Below are positions 32,892-45,044 of a stretch of DNA of 64,000 nucleotides, one piece after another. A model generated the notes under the pieces. The model was not told where the DNA came from, did not search any database, and saw nothing but the letters and a program-made list of their open reading frames with translations. Position 1 is the first letter of the stretch, and each line of letters begins with the position of its first letter. The position numbers were made by a program, and so were the translations under genes. The DNA is from Nymphaea colorata (taxonomy: Eukaryota; Streptophyta; Magnoliopsida; Nymphaeales; Nymphaeaceae): contig NC_045144.1 in assembly GCF_008831285.2 (NCBI RefSeq), positions 5,286,075-5,350,074 on the forward strand, read 5' to 3'.

Positions 32892-33066
32892 CAGGGGCAG
32901 AGGTAGGGGGGCCGGCAGGTGCCCTTGGATTTAAAAAAAAAAAATGAAAGTATTACTCATAAATTTTGAAATTTTTATTTAATCTATATATGCAATTTTA
33001 AAAAGTATATTTCGGCCCTCTTAAAATTTCGAAACTAAGATAAGGCCTACACAACCTCTGCCCTTA
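32892..33066 (+). repeat. Dispersed CAGGGGC-family element
   Basis: CAGGGGCAGAGGTAGGGGGG at the left and ACCTCTGCCCTTAG at the right around the shared core (TTGAAATTTTTATTTAATC..TTTAAAAAGTATATTTCGGC). Confidence 0.7.
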
Positions 33067-34149
33067 GCCTTTCTTGAAGGGATCACCAACTTCCTTGCAT
33101 TTTAAAATTCTCTTCTTTGCCCTCGAGGAGGTTTTCTTGGCAGAGGGACTCCCAACATTGGACATGTTTGGTGGGCAAATTATGAAATCACTATTTCAAA
33201 GTTGACACAGACCCTGCAACTCATGGTCAGATTTTTTCTTCCCCTCATTGGTTGAATGCTTGCCAATGCATTAGCGGAAGTGCCCAATGACAAAGCTGTT
33301 ATTCCAGAGGATACTCCATCGGCAGAAGTGTTGAATGACAAAGCTGTTAGTGCCAGTGATGCTTATTTTAGCAGCTCGATCCTCATTAGTCATGGATTAA
33401 TCAATGATAACATCTACATTAATGGACAAACATAAGAACAGAGGGCTTTCATCACTATTTTAGATTAAGCTTTTATTAGTATAGAAATAGGAATATCAAC
33501 AGTATCAGATGTCCTCTTAATCATGTTCACTTTTTGGGATACTCATATATTCATATTTGAATATGAACAAAGAAAAGTAATTTCCAAATCTGAACTCCGA
33601 TTTTACAAACTGAAACCGGTCTAGGTCCGGTTCTTATATCCATATCCAAATCCAAATCAGAATTTGAACCTAACCCAAACGATTTTTAAAATGTACGGAC
33701 ATTGGATATAAAATATTTGTTATAAACGAAATCTGATCTGAATCCAATTGGATATTTATACATATCGGAATCCACATCTAAATCCGATCGGATGTCATTT
33801 CTTAAATCTGAATATGATCTGATTTCTTAATTAAATATTAATTTTTTAATACCCAATTTTTTTGGAATGTTTCAGTTAGATATCTAATTCAAATAAGATA
33901 CATTGACATCCCCATATAAAAATTTTGGTCACCCTTGCATGATTGATGGAAAACAAAGTGAGGATGGAGTATCGAAACAGTTCTTTATGATGGACAACTG
34001 TGATTCAATGCATCATATGAAAATTTTGACTTTGATTGGATGTTATTTTTTTGGCCAATCCTGATTAAATGATTTTATATTGAGGACAATGACATATAGG
34101 GGAAGTTCAACGCTGCATACGGCAGGAAAATCATTGGGCTTGTAATCAA
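33067..34149. other. Intergenic with decayed repeat
   Basis: 33540-33910 is full of ATCCAAATCC/GGATATAAA/ATCTGAATCC phrases, the pattern also seen near 18340-18800 and 36690-36800, and ends ATTGACATCCCC. Likely an old non-autonomous hAT-type element. No genes recognised. Confidence 0.35.
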
Positions 34150-34677
34150 TTTTGTTGAGATTGTCACATGCATGCTGGTTTATGTTGGTGATGTTAAAAG
34201 GTCGGGTTAGCCTTTACCAGCGGAAGACAAACGTCGATAAAGAGTTTTCAGCAACAGCCAATTTAAAAACGTCAGTGAAAGTGCCCATCCTTGACAACCA
34301 CATTGAATGCGCCAATGATAGCCGTAGTTATACCAACGGAGAATGTGGATGTCAGTAATAGTTCATCAGAAAAGTCTTTCATCGACGTTAGCTCGAGGTA
34401 GTATCCTTACAATCAAAATTTTTAACAACGATCACTGCCCGGCCGTCGATGAATGTAACACTGGGATAACTTTCAACGACACTTTGTCCCTGGCCGTCGA
34501 TGAAGGTCAACTTTTATCGATCTCTAAACATCGGAGAAAGTGGACTTTCATTGACGTTGGCTTCCGACCGTTGATGAAGGTCCATCTTCAGGGACGTTGA
34601 GAGGCGGACATCGATAAAAGTCAACCTTCACACGACCATCCTGCCACTTACCGGTGAAGAAAAGATTTTTTGTAGTG
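34150..34677 (-). mobile_element. CACTA-type right terminus with subterminal repeats
   Basis: Ends AAGATTTTTTGTAGTG at 34677, i.e. CACTACAAAAAATCTTTTC read inward. Inside are many CGTCGATGAAGG / CCGTCGATGAA / ACGTTGATGAA and complementary units in both orientations, the classic CACTA subterminal structure. The overlapping ORFs 34152-34600 are artefacts of these repeats. Confidence 0.6.
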
Positions 34678-36051
34678 CTTGATTTGCACTACAAAATTAG
34701 ATATAAGTTGATATAATACTTTGAATTTACAAATTCATCTTAATTTGTTCATTGAACGCCTCCTATTAATAAGAAACAAATGCTCTTAATTAAGTAAAAA
34801 ACTTTGACAACGCTGCGTTTTGGCTCGATAGGTGATATGGCTCATTGGCCATGTTTTTGACAAAAGTATACAGCTTTCTTCCGGTGAGCAATAAGATAAT
34901 CCCATTGTTTGAGTGAAGGCCGATGCTCCACCTTTTTCCCCTCATTTCCTCGAGGGTTCAGGACTGCTTTGTGGCCTCTCTAGGACAAACGTTCCACTAT
35001 AAGGTATATTTGCATATTGATGCCCATTTCCCTCTTGAAACACAAAGGGTTGACGCCACAAGAGTTTAAACTGAAGACTGGCCATTACCATTACCATGCC
35101 CCACACCGGCCATTGCACCAACCCCCTTGGGGATAACTATACAACTTTTTTACCAACATTAAGCTGATAATGCATGGTAGGGGAGAAAAAGCCATTTTAA
35201 GTACATTTGTAATATGATGGGAGAACAGAAGCCATTTAATAGTTTCATATCAACTGATGCTTTTTTTTTTTTTTGTGGCATTAGCTTGCCGTGACTGTAT
35301 ACCTTTAGTGGCCACCAATATCTAACATCAGCAAATCCGTTCTGTGTTCAGTGGAGTTCTTTTTAGTGTCGTAAATGATTACAGGAAAACAAAAAAAGAA
35401 GAGGCTATGGTCGCCAGTAGGTGATCACGTACATGTGATCACTGTGGAAATCTAATTCAGTTTAGTTTAATTAATTGGACACAAATCCATATACAATTTT
35501 GCAACGAAGGCAGAACCCAAATCTCGTGAGACCCAGATTAACTAAGGTTGGGTCCAACGAATTACACATTTCAATAGCTCATAGGTTTGTTTGTCGCTAC
35601 GAGTGGCTGACTTGTCTAAGGCTTTTCAGGGACGACCGAAAAAATTGCAATCATATGTATTAGTAATCAAAACTGGAATTGGTTTTTAATCTAACTAGGT
35701 TTAAGTCTGAATAATGAAAAAAGAATTCTGCTGAGTAGGAACAGGTTAAGTTGAATTTGACAAAGGCTGCTGCCTACCCCATCCCAGCTATGACTGCATA
35801 CTATACTCGGCTGCGAAACTGATTGTGTACACTACCTTTGTTTATGTAATTTCATGCATCATTTTGACTATAACAAAAAAACTTATCATAATACAAAAAA
35901 AAAACATTTTTTAGGGATAAAAAAGAACAATACAAAAAAAAAATAGAGATTTGATAAAGGTAAAAATTGTCAGTTTGTCTATATGTGCACATAGTTATTA
36001 TCACTATACCTCTTTAAGAAACAAAAACATTTTTTTGTCTTGCTTATAGCG
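34678..36051. other. Intergenic, nothing recognised
   Basis: No gene-like content. A poly-T run lies near 35262-35275. Confidence 0.4.
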
Positions 36052-36340
36052 TTATCTTGTTATCTCATAAATATTTTATTATCTCATACTTATATTTAGT
36101 GTTATCACATTCATTATCTCATAAATATTTTATTATCTCATAAATATTATCTCATGCTTATGTTTAGCATTATCTCATGCATCCATCTGTTCTCTCATTA
36201 TTTCATACATTTTGTGTTATCTCATAAATATTATTTCATACTTATATTAGACGTTATCTCATACATTCGTCTGTTCACTATCTCATTATCTCATAAATCT
36301 TTTGTTATCTCATAAACATTACACATTACTTCATACTTGT
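36052..36340 (+). repeat. Degenerate TTATCTCATAAATATT repeat array
   Basis: The octamer TATCTCAT occurs about a dozen times in under 300 bp, alternating as TTATCTCATAAATATT and TATCTCATACTTATATTTAG. Higher-order unit ~60 bp. Non-coding on both strands. Confidence 0.75.
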
Positions 36341-36970
36341 TTATTATTTATTTCACATGCATGCATATATAATATTTGCAGTAGGGTCCACCCTGGATGT
36401 ACGTTCGTTGCACACAAGGATGGGATACATTACTCGGTCTCACTCTACTAAAGCTAGTTGTTTACATTGTTCTGTGTACAAAAAATTATGCGTTGGGTGG
36501 TATAATAACCAGAGTATCTCTAACCAGTAAAAAGGGGAGCCCTTCTTTACAAGGGCAAAAAAGGTAGTGAAAAAATTAAAAGTAAAAAAATAATTTTTTT
36601 AAAAAAAATCTCAAAAATGCCCTAACTTCTATTTTTTTTTTAGTGCAATGTATGTTGTGTGTACCATCAACCTATAGTAGAGGTGATTAGATTTGTGAGA
36701 TGGGCCACAATCTAGTCAAGTATCGATTAGATTGAAATTGAGTATACCCTTAACTTATCCATTTCTGGATATTTATATATTGGAATTCACATTCGGATAA
36801 GAACAAAAATAAGTAATGATAGCACGCTTATATGGAAATCATCATGTTTTAACCTGAAATATCTTCTCGCTTGCAGCTGCTCCATGTCCATTAATTGAGA
36901 GGGACAATGTCGAGGAGAGTTCAAAGTGCTCGAGCCAAAGCTCATGGAGTACCACGCCGCAGGGATAGAA
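36341..36970. other. Intergenic, downstream of UGT
   Basis: AT-rich. 36690-36800 again has the decayed ATCC/GGAT-rich repeat. This contains the 3' UTR of the minus-strand UGT gene; no clear poly-A signal was decided. Confidence 0.4.
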
Positions 36971-39900
36971 TCATTCATATTCCTTTATTGCACAGATGAA
37001 ATCATCAAAATTCTTGAAAGAATTACCGCCTTCCTCTACGCACTTCCTTGCCTTGTCCTTCAAGTCCCCCACCCTCTTATTTATTCCTTCATCTTTCAGC
37101 AGTTCCTTCAACTTGCCCACTATTTCTTCTGTTTCCACAATCCCCTCTCGGTCCCTCCGCAGTTCCAGCCCAACCCTCCACACCTCGACAACATAAGTCT
37201 GGTTCTGGTACTGGTCGGCAAAGTAAGGCCAACACAGCATGGGAACCCCATTCCATAGCCCCTCCATGGTCGAGTTCCAGCCACAGTGACTCACGAAACA
37301 AGCTATTGATGGATGCGAGAGCACTTCCTGCTGCGGCGACCATCCTACTAGCCGGCCCCGGCCGGCGACGACGTCCATGAACCCATCTGGGTAGGCCGGC
37401 GCGGAGCCGCCCATGAGGTCTGGCCGGGAAACCCACAGAAATGGCAGCCCGCTGAGCTCCAGCCCACGTGCTAGCTCATGAATTTGGCGGCGGTTCATGA
37501 GGGTGTAGCTGCCGAAGGCCACGTAAACCACCGAGCGGCTTGGTTGCTCGTCCAGCCAGCTCAGGCAGCTGGGGTCTTCTTGCCAGAAGGAGAAGGGCTG
37601 GTGGCCGATGCGGCCGGCTGCTGAAACTAGCGGGCCGATCGGCAGGGCGTTGCCGGCGTGCTCGAAGACCGGCGCTTCCAGTTCTAAGAAGGAGTTGCAG
37701 ATGATGTGATCGACGTCTCTGAGGACGTGGCTGGTAATGCATTTGAGCTTGAAAGAGTTTTCCTGTACCTGGGGATCGTGCAGGCAAAGCCAGCATAGAT
37801 GTGCTGGATTGATGGCTGGTATCTTGTCGCTGATTGTGATGGGTTCATTATCTTTCGGAAAACCTGATTACAGCGCCAAAAGGTAAAATTCTGGGCCATG
37901 TAAGTCCTTTTCTGATTGATGAAGACTCATGACATGTGTATCAGCTTAAAAGTTGTGAGGATCACGTGTGTGCAGGCTTGGGCATAATTTATCAAACAAC
38001 TTAAAAAAATATGTATGTATTATTTTTTTTTTATTGACTGTTTAGTCACAACTTTGGTTGGTGAGATTTTTTTGGGTATAATATTGTGAACTTAAAAAAA
38101 TGATAATTTTTAAAAATTCTAAAAAAAAAGAAATCGTAAGACAACGTAAACATAACAAATAAAAATTAAAAAAAAAATGAGATTTTCGTTTTTCATTAAA
38201 AAAATAGTATGTTTCATCTTTTTTCGGTTGACTCATTTTTCGTATTTAAAAAAAAAACAGGTTTTTGTGAGTATGATTGAGAGTCAAGTCAAGACCACTT
38301 AATGCATGGGCCCTCTCTTGGCCCTCTCTTTGACGACAGCCGCATGTGATCCCCATCCATTATGCCTTACGAGCTTGTAGCGGGTTTAATTTATCTTCAA
38401 TGTTTCCTTCACCAACCCCCTTTTAATCTAATGGTGTTATAAAGTCTCCAATATGTTAGAGTTGGTACAATGGAATTGACAAACGACCAGCAACCACTTT
38501 GAATATTCAAAGTTATGTGTTCCCAAACAAAGGGCTACCAACTCGCAAGTTGAAGGACAATGAAGGCAGCATCTCAAGACATCGAAGCAGACCCTGTAGT
38601 ATAAGAGATGAAAGGTTGGGTGAAGACTTCGACCTTTTTTTTTTTAATTCAGTAGGTCAAACCCCAGCTCACTTGAAACAAAGTTTTCCCAACAATTTGA
38701 GTGTCAAGTGGTAGTAAGTAGAGCCTGTAAACGAACGTTAACTCGATCTCAGCATGTCTCTCATCTTCAAAAGAATGAGCTAGTCTACATCGGCCACTCC
38801 AAGCGAACCACAAGCATCAACCAATTTTGGCAGCTGATATGAAATCTTTGGATAATAGTTATGCATTATACTAAATTACATTATGTTTATGTACCATTTA
38901 TACTATATGATATAGTACAAGTAACTAGGGTAAATTTTTGGGCTTTTATACGCCAAATGTTGCTAAGTGGCTCAAAATTAAAAGGCTGTCACTAAAAGTA
39001 CCATTAATCGTAATTAAAAACACTGTGAGTTATTTCTGCATCATAAACCATAGTTAATTCTCATGTACTGTTTTTTAATGACAAATTTTTAATTTTTAGT
39101 CATCCACATTACCTATGCCACAACATAAAATCTCCCCTATGTACAAATATATTCATGCAAGTTGGCTAGGGATCAGATCCCTCTTGACATCCTTCGACGT
39201 ACCTGACTAGATATCCTTGTGCACCAATATATCTAGCTAGCTGCAGAAAAACCTACGGTTCCTCACCCAAAAACCGTAAATAGTTCGGGATTAAATTATA
39301 ACTTTATATCGTGCTAACTACATACATGAACACAACGATTGATGACATCCTTGTGACCATTAAAAGACTTAATGCGTCAATGCAAGTGATAGAGATAGTG
39401 CTGCACCACAATGCTTGCCACTGAAACTACTGCCGCTAAATGGTTACTTTCATGGCGAGCTTTGGCTGTGTCACCAATAAAGATCAACTCTGCAGGTTGT
39501 GCACATCACTGATACTAGATGTGACTGCATCTCAATCACTTACTAATGCCATGTTACTCTGTAATAAGTGATCACAAGATATTTATATGTTAATTTTGCA
39601 CAAGTAACAACATTAGATGTGACACCCAACATGATGCGCATTTCAGGTATTATGTGCATCACAATACTTGATATACATTAATAGTAGATTTGAGGCACTA
39701 ATAGTTGACCCCTGTCAGTATTAATGCCGTCTTAGTGCTCACAATATTATTTGTTGTTAATCACTATAAATTTGAACAAAAAATCACATTAGTTAGGATG
39801 TAGTTTATGCATTTTTTTTCCAAAGAAAATTTGAAACCACACAAAATTGTAGAGTGACAATCAAAAGGGCTACACCTAATATTGGTAAATGACCGGAAAC

Positions 39901-41507
39901 TTTTTCTGTTTTTTTTTTTAACTTCGTTTAATAAGCTTTTAAGTTATGCCTTGTTTGAATTGAGATTAGAATTAGGAAACTTCTTCCTACCCCTTGTTTC
40001 TAGGGTTCAAGGATTACTTCGAGATCTGGGTGGCTTGAAGTAGTTATTTGCAGTATAGCAGAGTAGCACCCAAGGAAATCATACTGACTTTATTTACATA
40101 TCAAGTACTAGCTATACTACACCGCTTGAGGTTCCGTTTATTGTCAGTATTTTTGGAAATTGTTATCAATTACACATTTTGACATTGTTCTATATGAACA
40201 ACTTTTCTAGATGAAACTTGTTGAACTCTTTTCATATGATGAAGGTATTTTCCTCCGGCCCTGTGTATACTGGTTTCTCGTAGCTGCTCCTAATCCTTGC
40301 TAGCTGGAAATCTTTATTAACTATTATTCATCTTGTTCTCATGATTAACTAAGATTTTTTTGTTGATGTATCTACTTATAATAATTACAACCTAATAGGA
40401 AATTTTTTTATGTCTACCCATATACAATATATGATCGAAATAGTATAATAATATAAAGTGGTAGGCGAATTGGCTAGCAAGGTGGATTCTGAATGTCTTA
40501 GGACTTTTATTAATATATATCTTTTGACGCTCTAGCAAGCCTCAACCACCCCTCACTTTAAACTACATAATTTGGGATGACATCACCTGTCATTTCATTG
40601 TTGTGTCCAATTCATCTGCCATGCATCTACAGATTTAATATATAAATATAAGTTTTTATATGTTTCAAGCAATTAACAGTCTGAGAAAAAAAAGAAACCC
40701 CAAGTCACGGTATCCCTAACCCAAGGTCTTTTAAGTTTCCATTAAGGACGTAAGCAAAGATTGATACACCTTTTAAAGATTATCTTGGTTCAGTTTACGA
40801 TTTCAAAAGAATAGCACCCACAAAAATTGAACTGAGACACGCTTGTGCTGTCTGCGCTTTCATTGTGCTGTCTTTCTGACTAGCTTAGAACATAGTTTCT
40901 TACTTGTTCAAAATAAAATTTTGATTGTAAAGATTAAGATTTTGCAAATTTACAAATGACGGGGCACAACAAGGCAGTTTTAGGAATTTAAAGATAAGTA
41001 CTAGATCGTGTAGTTGGTACCTCTTTGATCTATGACTCCCTTCTCGATCAGCGACGGAATCTCGAGGACGATGGCGAGAAACCAGGCGGAAGCCGGCCAG
41101 AACGCGGCGGTCCTGATCCCCAGCTTCTTCGCCACGGGGAGCAGCCAGCCGGCCATCCCGTCGGCGATCACGCACGCGATCCCCTCCTCTTCCTCAGCGT
41201 TGATCTTCAGTATGAGCTCCTCCAGCGGCCGCACGGTGGCCCTGTGAATGACTTGGGTGAACTTGAGGAAGTCGCACCGGTCCTCGCCAGGGTCCATGCC
41301 GTCCGGGATGGTTGCGAACCGGATTCTCCCTCCATAGTCGCTGGAAAAGTTTTCCGGCAGGGCCGCGGTTACCCGCTCGTGGACGTGCTCGGTGTTGACG
41401 AAGGTGACGGTGAAGCCGCGGTCGGCGAGGCGGTGGGAAAGCTCCATGAGGGGTCTCACATGGCCCTGTGCGGGGAAGGGGATGACCAGAGCATGTGGCC
41501 TGCCCAT
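36971..41507 (-). CDS. UDP-glycosyltransferase, UGT83A-like (two exons, intact)
   Basis: Exon 1 is 41507..41021 and exon 2 37863..36971. Borders are AAAGAG|GTACCAAC and TGTAATCAG|GTTTTCC, phase 1, giving 459 residues, normal for plant GT1 enzymes. These cytosolic proteins transfer a sugar, usually glucose, from UDP-sugar to small acceptors. The N-terminus MGRPHALVIPFPAQGHVRPL holds the catalytic His (H16); its Asp partner is probably D116 in VIADGMAGW. SVVYVAFGS is at 273-281, and the 44-residue PSPG sugar-donor box runs from W337 (WSPQQEVLSH) through HCGWNS to Q380 in YFADQ, the Gln usual for UDP-glucose. The starting motif, exon break after VIDQRG and ICNSFLELE resemble UGT83A1. Substrate unknown. 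It is the only intact gene in the window. Confidence 0.93.
37864..41020 (-). other. UGT intron (~3.2 kb)
   Basis: Bounded by GTACCAACTA and ...GCGCTGTAATCAG. AT-rich, with no ORF or complete transposon recognised. An intron at this position is known from UGT83A-type genes, but usually shorter. Confidence 0.85.
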
Positions 41508-41576
41508 GGCGGCGGTTGTCCCTCACTCTGAAACTGAGGTTCTCGGAATCTATAATATGCTTGATCAGAAAGCAAA

Positions 41577-41617
41577 CACGTGAACAAAGCCTCATGCCTC
41601 ATGTATATATATAAAAT
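41577..41617 (-). promoter_or_regulatory. UGT promoter: TATA box and G-box
   Basis: Read on the minus strand, TTTTATATATATACATGAGG (about 41617-41598) lies roughly 100 bp upstream of the start codon. A CACGTG G-box is at 41577-41582 between it and the ATG. The context around the ATG (CCGCCGCCATGGG) is a strong plant initiation context. Confidence 0.6.
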
Positions 41618-42235
41618 GTGATCACTTTAAAATTTTTTGACCGGATAAGTGCGGCTCTTACGTATGGAAGCTGGTTACGTGCAGACGGAAGGTGCACGAA
41701 AAATTTGTACACATGGATAAAAATGCGTAAAATACTTTCATTAGAACAATAATTCTTTTTTTTTAAGGGTAAAAAAAAAGTGTAAAAAAATGAAAATGTA
41801 CTCTTTGTAAAAAAAATTTTAAAATGCCGCCATCCTCTTTTGATGTATATCACAAGTCAATTCCATATATATCAAGCCACCCTTTTATTTTTGTTTTTTT
41901 GGTGTATATTTGTTGCATGGACAAGTCCATGCACACAAGTTAATCCCATAAATATAACTTAATTACCACAAGCCACCCTTTTATTTTTGTTTTCCCGAAC
42001 AAAACTCACCTAGGTAGAGAGACTTGAGTGCTTGCTTACAGACACAGACTTCCAAGACTTAATATCCTATTTCAAAGCACATGCTTGCTTGACTTGCGGA
42101 GCCAGGTTTTCAGTTAAGAAGCAGTAATTAGAGTAATTTTATATTCACAAGGACTTGCATAAAATGGTGCAAAATGTTAAGGGGTATAAATTAAATTATG
42201 AACATTTGTGGGTTGATGTAGACAAATGCAAGTTC
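41618..42235. other. Intergenic, UGT upstream region
   Basis: AT-rich. The phrase aagccacccttttatttttgtttt occurs twice (41875 and 41970), a short direct repeat. No gene recognised. Confidence 0.5.
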
Positions 42236-42410
42236 GAGGGGGGTTGCATGGGCCCCAGCTCCACCTAATTTTTTTTAAAGAAAGTTACATGTAAATTTTA
42301 AAAAATTATAGTTGTCTTATATAAAAATTAAAAAAAAAAAGATATTTCAATCTGTCAAAATTTAAAAACTTTAATTCAATTCATCTCATAAAAAATTTCC
42401 GTTGAAATCT
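42236..42410 (+). repeat. Dispersed CAGGGGC-family element (degraded)
   Basis: CGAGGGGGGTTGCATGGGCC at the left, then CAGCTCCACCTAATTTTTTT, TTACATGTAAATTTTAAAAA and TCATCTCATAAAAAATTTCC as in the other members; the right end is eroded. Confidence 0.65.
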
Positions 42411-42882
42411 ACCATTGACCTACTTCAATTTGCACAAAAACAAACACTCCTACCACTTGAACCAGTGACCATTTGGCTAATGCCCACTGGCTCGCCATGA
42501 TCCATAAGAGCCCTCCAGGGCCACCCAAAAACTAAACAATTCAAATGGGTGTTGTGATGACACCTTTCCTTTAACTCAGTTTTGTAAAAATTAGATATTA
42601 TCAACCAGGTTTTTTAATGAGTTTTAAAAGCTTTTTTTTTATGTTTTTTGTTTTGGTGACACATTCAAAACTGGGGTTTCTTACATCGACACTCTATAAA
42701 AAGGTATGTTTTTGAGATGTAGCGATATGAATTTTAAATCTATGCTACATGTTAAAAACCAAGGATTTAAGGATAAATGGGAGAGCATCCCACCCAAAAT
42801 CCATGGATCCAAGATCCACTTTAGATCCACGGCCAAACAAACACAACCTAAAGGGAACCAGATATTTCACTTTCTTTACAAA
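42411..42882. other. Intergenic, nothing recognised
   Basis: No gene-like content. TAAGGATAAATGGGAGAGCA..CCATGGATCC near 42770-42810 is not assignable. Confidence 0.3.
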
Positions 42883-43040
42883 ATTAGATTTTTTCAAACT
42901 TGGGCTTTCTTTAAATACAGTTTTGATGGCACCAAACGTTCTAAAAACCATTGTCATAATTATTAGATTTTTTCAAACTTGGGCTTTCTTTAAATACAGT
43001 TTTGATGGCACCAAACGTTCTAAAAACCATTGTCATATAT
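42883..43040 (+). repeat. 79-bp tandem duplication
   Basis: ATTAGATTTTTTCAAACTTG through AACCATTGTCATA occurs twice in direct succession, offset 79 bp, with almost no differences, so it is recent. Confidence 0.9.
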
Positions 43041-43298
43041 ATCATGTACAATATTAGAAATATCTCGAATATAATTTGGCAAAGTTGTATATCTCGGAAA
43101 CATCTTAAGAAAATCTCGACAATTTATTAAAAAATTTAAAACATTCAATAAATCCTAAAAATTATAAAAATAAAAATTTAATAAAAATAACAAAAAATGT
43201 AAAAAATGGCCTATTATATGCGTTTTTTTCATATTTTTTATTTTCTGGTATTTTTTTTAAAAGATACATCTAATTGCCGTTTTATACAGCTGACTTAT

Positions 43299-43420
43299 TT
43301 TTTGAGTATTATATGTGTTTTTTTTGAATAATATACGTTTTATGTGACAAAGTAAATTTTTTGAGTATTATATGTGTTTTTTTCGAATAATATACGTTTT
43401 ATGTGACAAAGTAAAGTATT
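43299..43420 (+). repeat. 59-bp tandem duplication
   Basis: TTTGAGTATTATATGTGTTT through ACGTTTTATGTGACAAAGTA occurs twice, offset 59 bp, with one or two differences. Confidence 0.85.
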
Positions 43421-43937
43421 TCAGATGTCAACATATCAGCTAAAAGCGGGGCGCCTTTTTGTAAGATTGTTTTGGTGCTTCTAAGAAAGTGGTGAAAATG
43501 ATCTGGCTTTGAAGAAGACGTATTTGGCCTATCCTCTTTCAATGATAAAATCTTGTGGTAGGCACCATCTTTTTCTATCTCCCTCTCTAGATGGTCCAGC
43601 TATATAATGTCGGTACGGTTTCGATACAAAAGCTACGGGATTGGACTTTAGCCAGACCTTTGGTTGATCTTATAAACTTCTTATTTCTTTATTTAACTGC
43701 TTTTCCTTGTCTAATGCAAGTGGTTATTTTTCTATCATTCCTTTTCGTTTATCAGAGACACAGTGGCATCTTTTTTGTATGATTAGCACTAATAGTATTG
43801 AATTGCAATTAGTCCTGATCTTTCTTCACATTATTTGGTATGGTGAGTACTAATGACATACAATTGTGTCTTAACTTTTCTATAAGCTCTTAGACCCTTC
43901 TTTTATACTTTTCACGGGAACAATTTAATATAGACAA
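43421..43937. other. Intergenic, nothing recognised
   Basis: No gene-like content. Confidence 0.4.
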
Positions 43938-44131
43938 GGATGGAGGTTGGCAGGGGACATCTTTTTTAAAAATTTATATGTAAATTTTTAAAAAAGTTAT
44001 GCATTGTCCATCCCTCCAACAATTTTTATTTTTAATTTACAAGTAAATTTTGAAAAATATATTTCAGTCTCTGTTAAAGTTTTGAAACTATAATACAGTT
44101 CTCTTAAAAAAAAATTGTTAGTTCTGCCCTG
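43938..44131 (+). repeat. Dispersed CAGGGGC-family element (degraded)
   Basis: Core phrases TTTATATGTAAATTTTTAAA and TTGAAAAATATATTTCAGTC with TTGTTAGTTCTGCCCTG at the right end; left end GGAGGTTGGCAGGGG. Confidence 0.65.
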
Positions 44132-44865
44132 TTTATAAAGCATGCTTTTAAACCTTTTACAATATAAAAAAGTAACATATTGAATAGTAAGCATGCTTTT
44201 AAACCCGTTACAATATAGAAAAGTAAAAGATTGAATAGTGAGCGTCCATAAATTTCATGACATAGATCTCCTTGCTGCTCATTACACCTCTCGATCTTCT
44301 TTTTTCATTTGTTAAAGATTATTTAGTCATCAGTAACAAAAGAAAACAAGGGGAAAACCAATTTTTTCAAGTTTCTTTTTTCGTCCCTATAAAGAGGCTT
44401 TTATTGTCCTCCATAATAAGTTTGACATCTAGTTACATGCACACCTGCACATAAAAAATGTGCACCAATGAGAGGTTGAGATATTTTTGAATTTTTTTTA
44501 TAAAGTATAAACATATTTATTTTAAGACTTTTTAACTTTTTCACAACCCTTATTATTCTTTTAAAAAATTTCTTCTTTTATTTAAATGGGGGTATGTTGG
44601 TTATCCCATCATTGTGCATAATTTTCCTATAAGGGGTGGTTAGGTGTGCATACATATAACCAGTTTCAATTAAGTCCGATAAAAGGAACCCGCCAAGTTG
44701 CTTCTGAGCCCACCGGATCGAATGTTCTTTGTATTTGATCTTAAGCCATAAGACCAACAAAAAGGTTCTTTCTGTGGGCTCCATGTTCTTTTCAAACGAA
44801 AAGAAATATGTTGCCACCACTGTGGCCTTACTGTATTGTTCAGCTACAAGAGGTCTTTGTTGGGT
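44132..44865. other. Intergenic with short duplication
   Basis: GCATGCTTTTAAACCnnTTACAATAT recurs at 44140 and 44191 (about 50 bp apart). A 98-codon minus ORF at 44578-44874 has no family resemblance. Confidence 0.4.
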
Positions 44866-45044
44866 TTGCAACATATATATATATATATATATGCTCTGTG
44901 TTGGCCAATGTTAAGTGCATTGATGAGAAGTAATGCGTTAAGCCAGTAAAGCGATGTGAAGTGCAACATATATATATATATATGCTCTGTGTTGCGCTGA
45001 TGAGAAGTAATGCGTTAAGCCAGTAAAGCGATGTGTAGTGCAAC
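44866..45044 (+). repeat. Tandem duplication with internal (TA)n
   Basis: GCAACATATATAT..TATGCTCTGTGTTG followed by TGATGAGAAGTAATGCGTTA and AGCCAGTAAAGCGATGTG occurs twice (about 44869-44962 and 44963-45043); the second copy lacks 14 bp and has a shorter TA run. A related TGAGAAGTAATGC phrase lies at 62669. Confidence 0.85.

Noticed and set aside
34152-34600. Two plus ORFs of 68 and 85 codons
   Set aside because: Composed of repeated CGTCGATGAA-type CACTA subterminal units.
27468-34677. One CACTA element spanning both termini
   Set aside because: Subterminal motifs differ and the 3-bp flanks (AAC versus CTT) do not match.
37048-37436. Overlapping ORFs on the plus strand and in other minus frames
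   Set aside because: Shadows of UGT exon 2, whose frame carries the PSPG box.
41025-41595. 168-codon plus ORF and 133-codon minus ORF
   Set aside because: Shadows of UGT exon 1; GC-rich codons keep other frames open.
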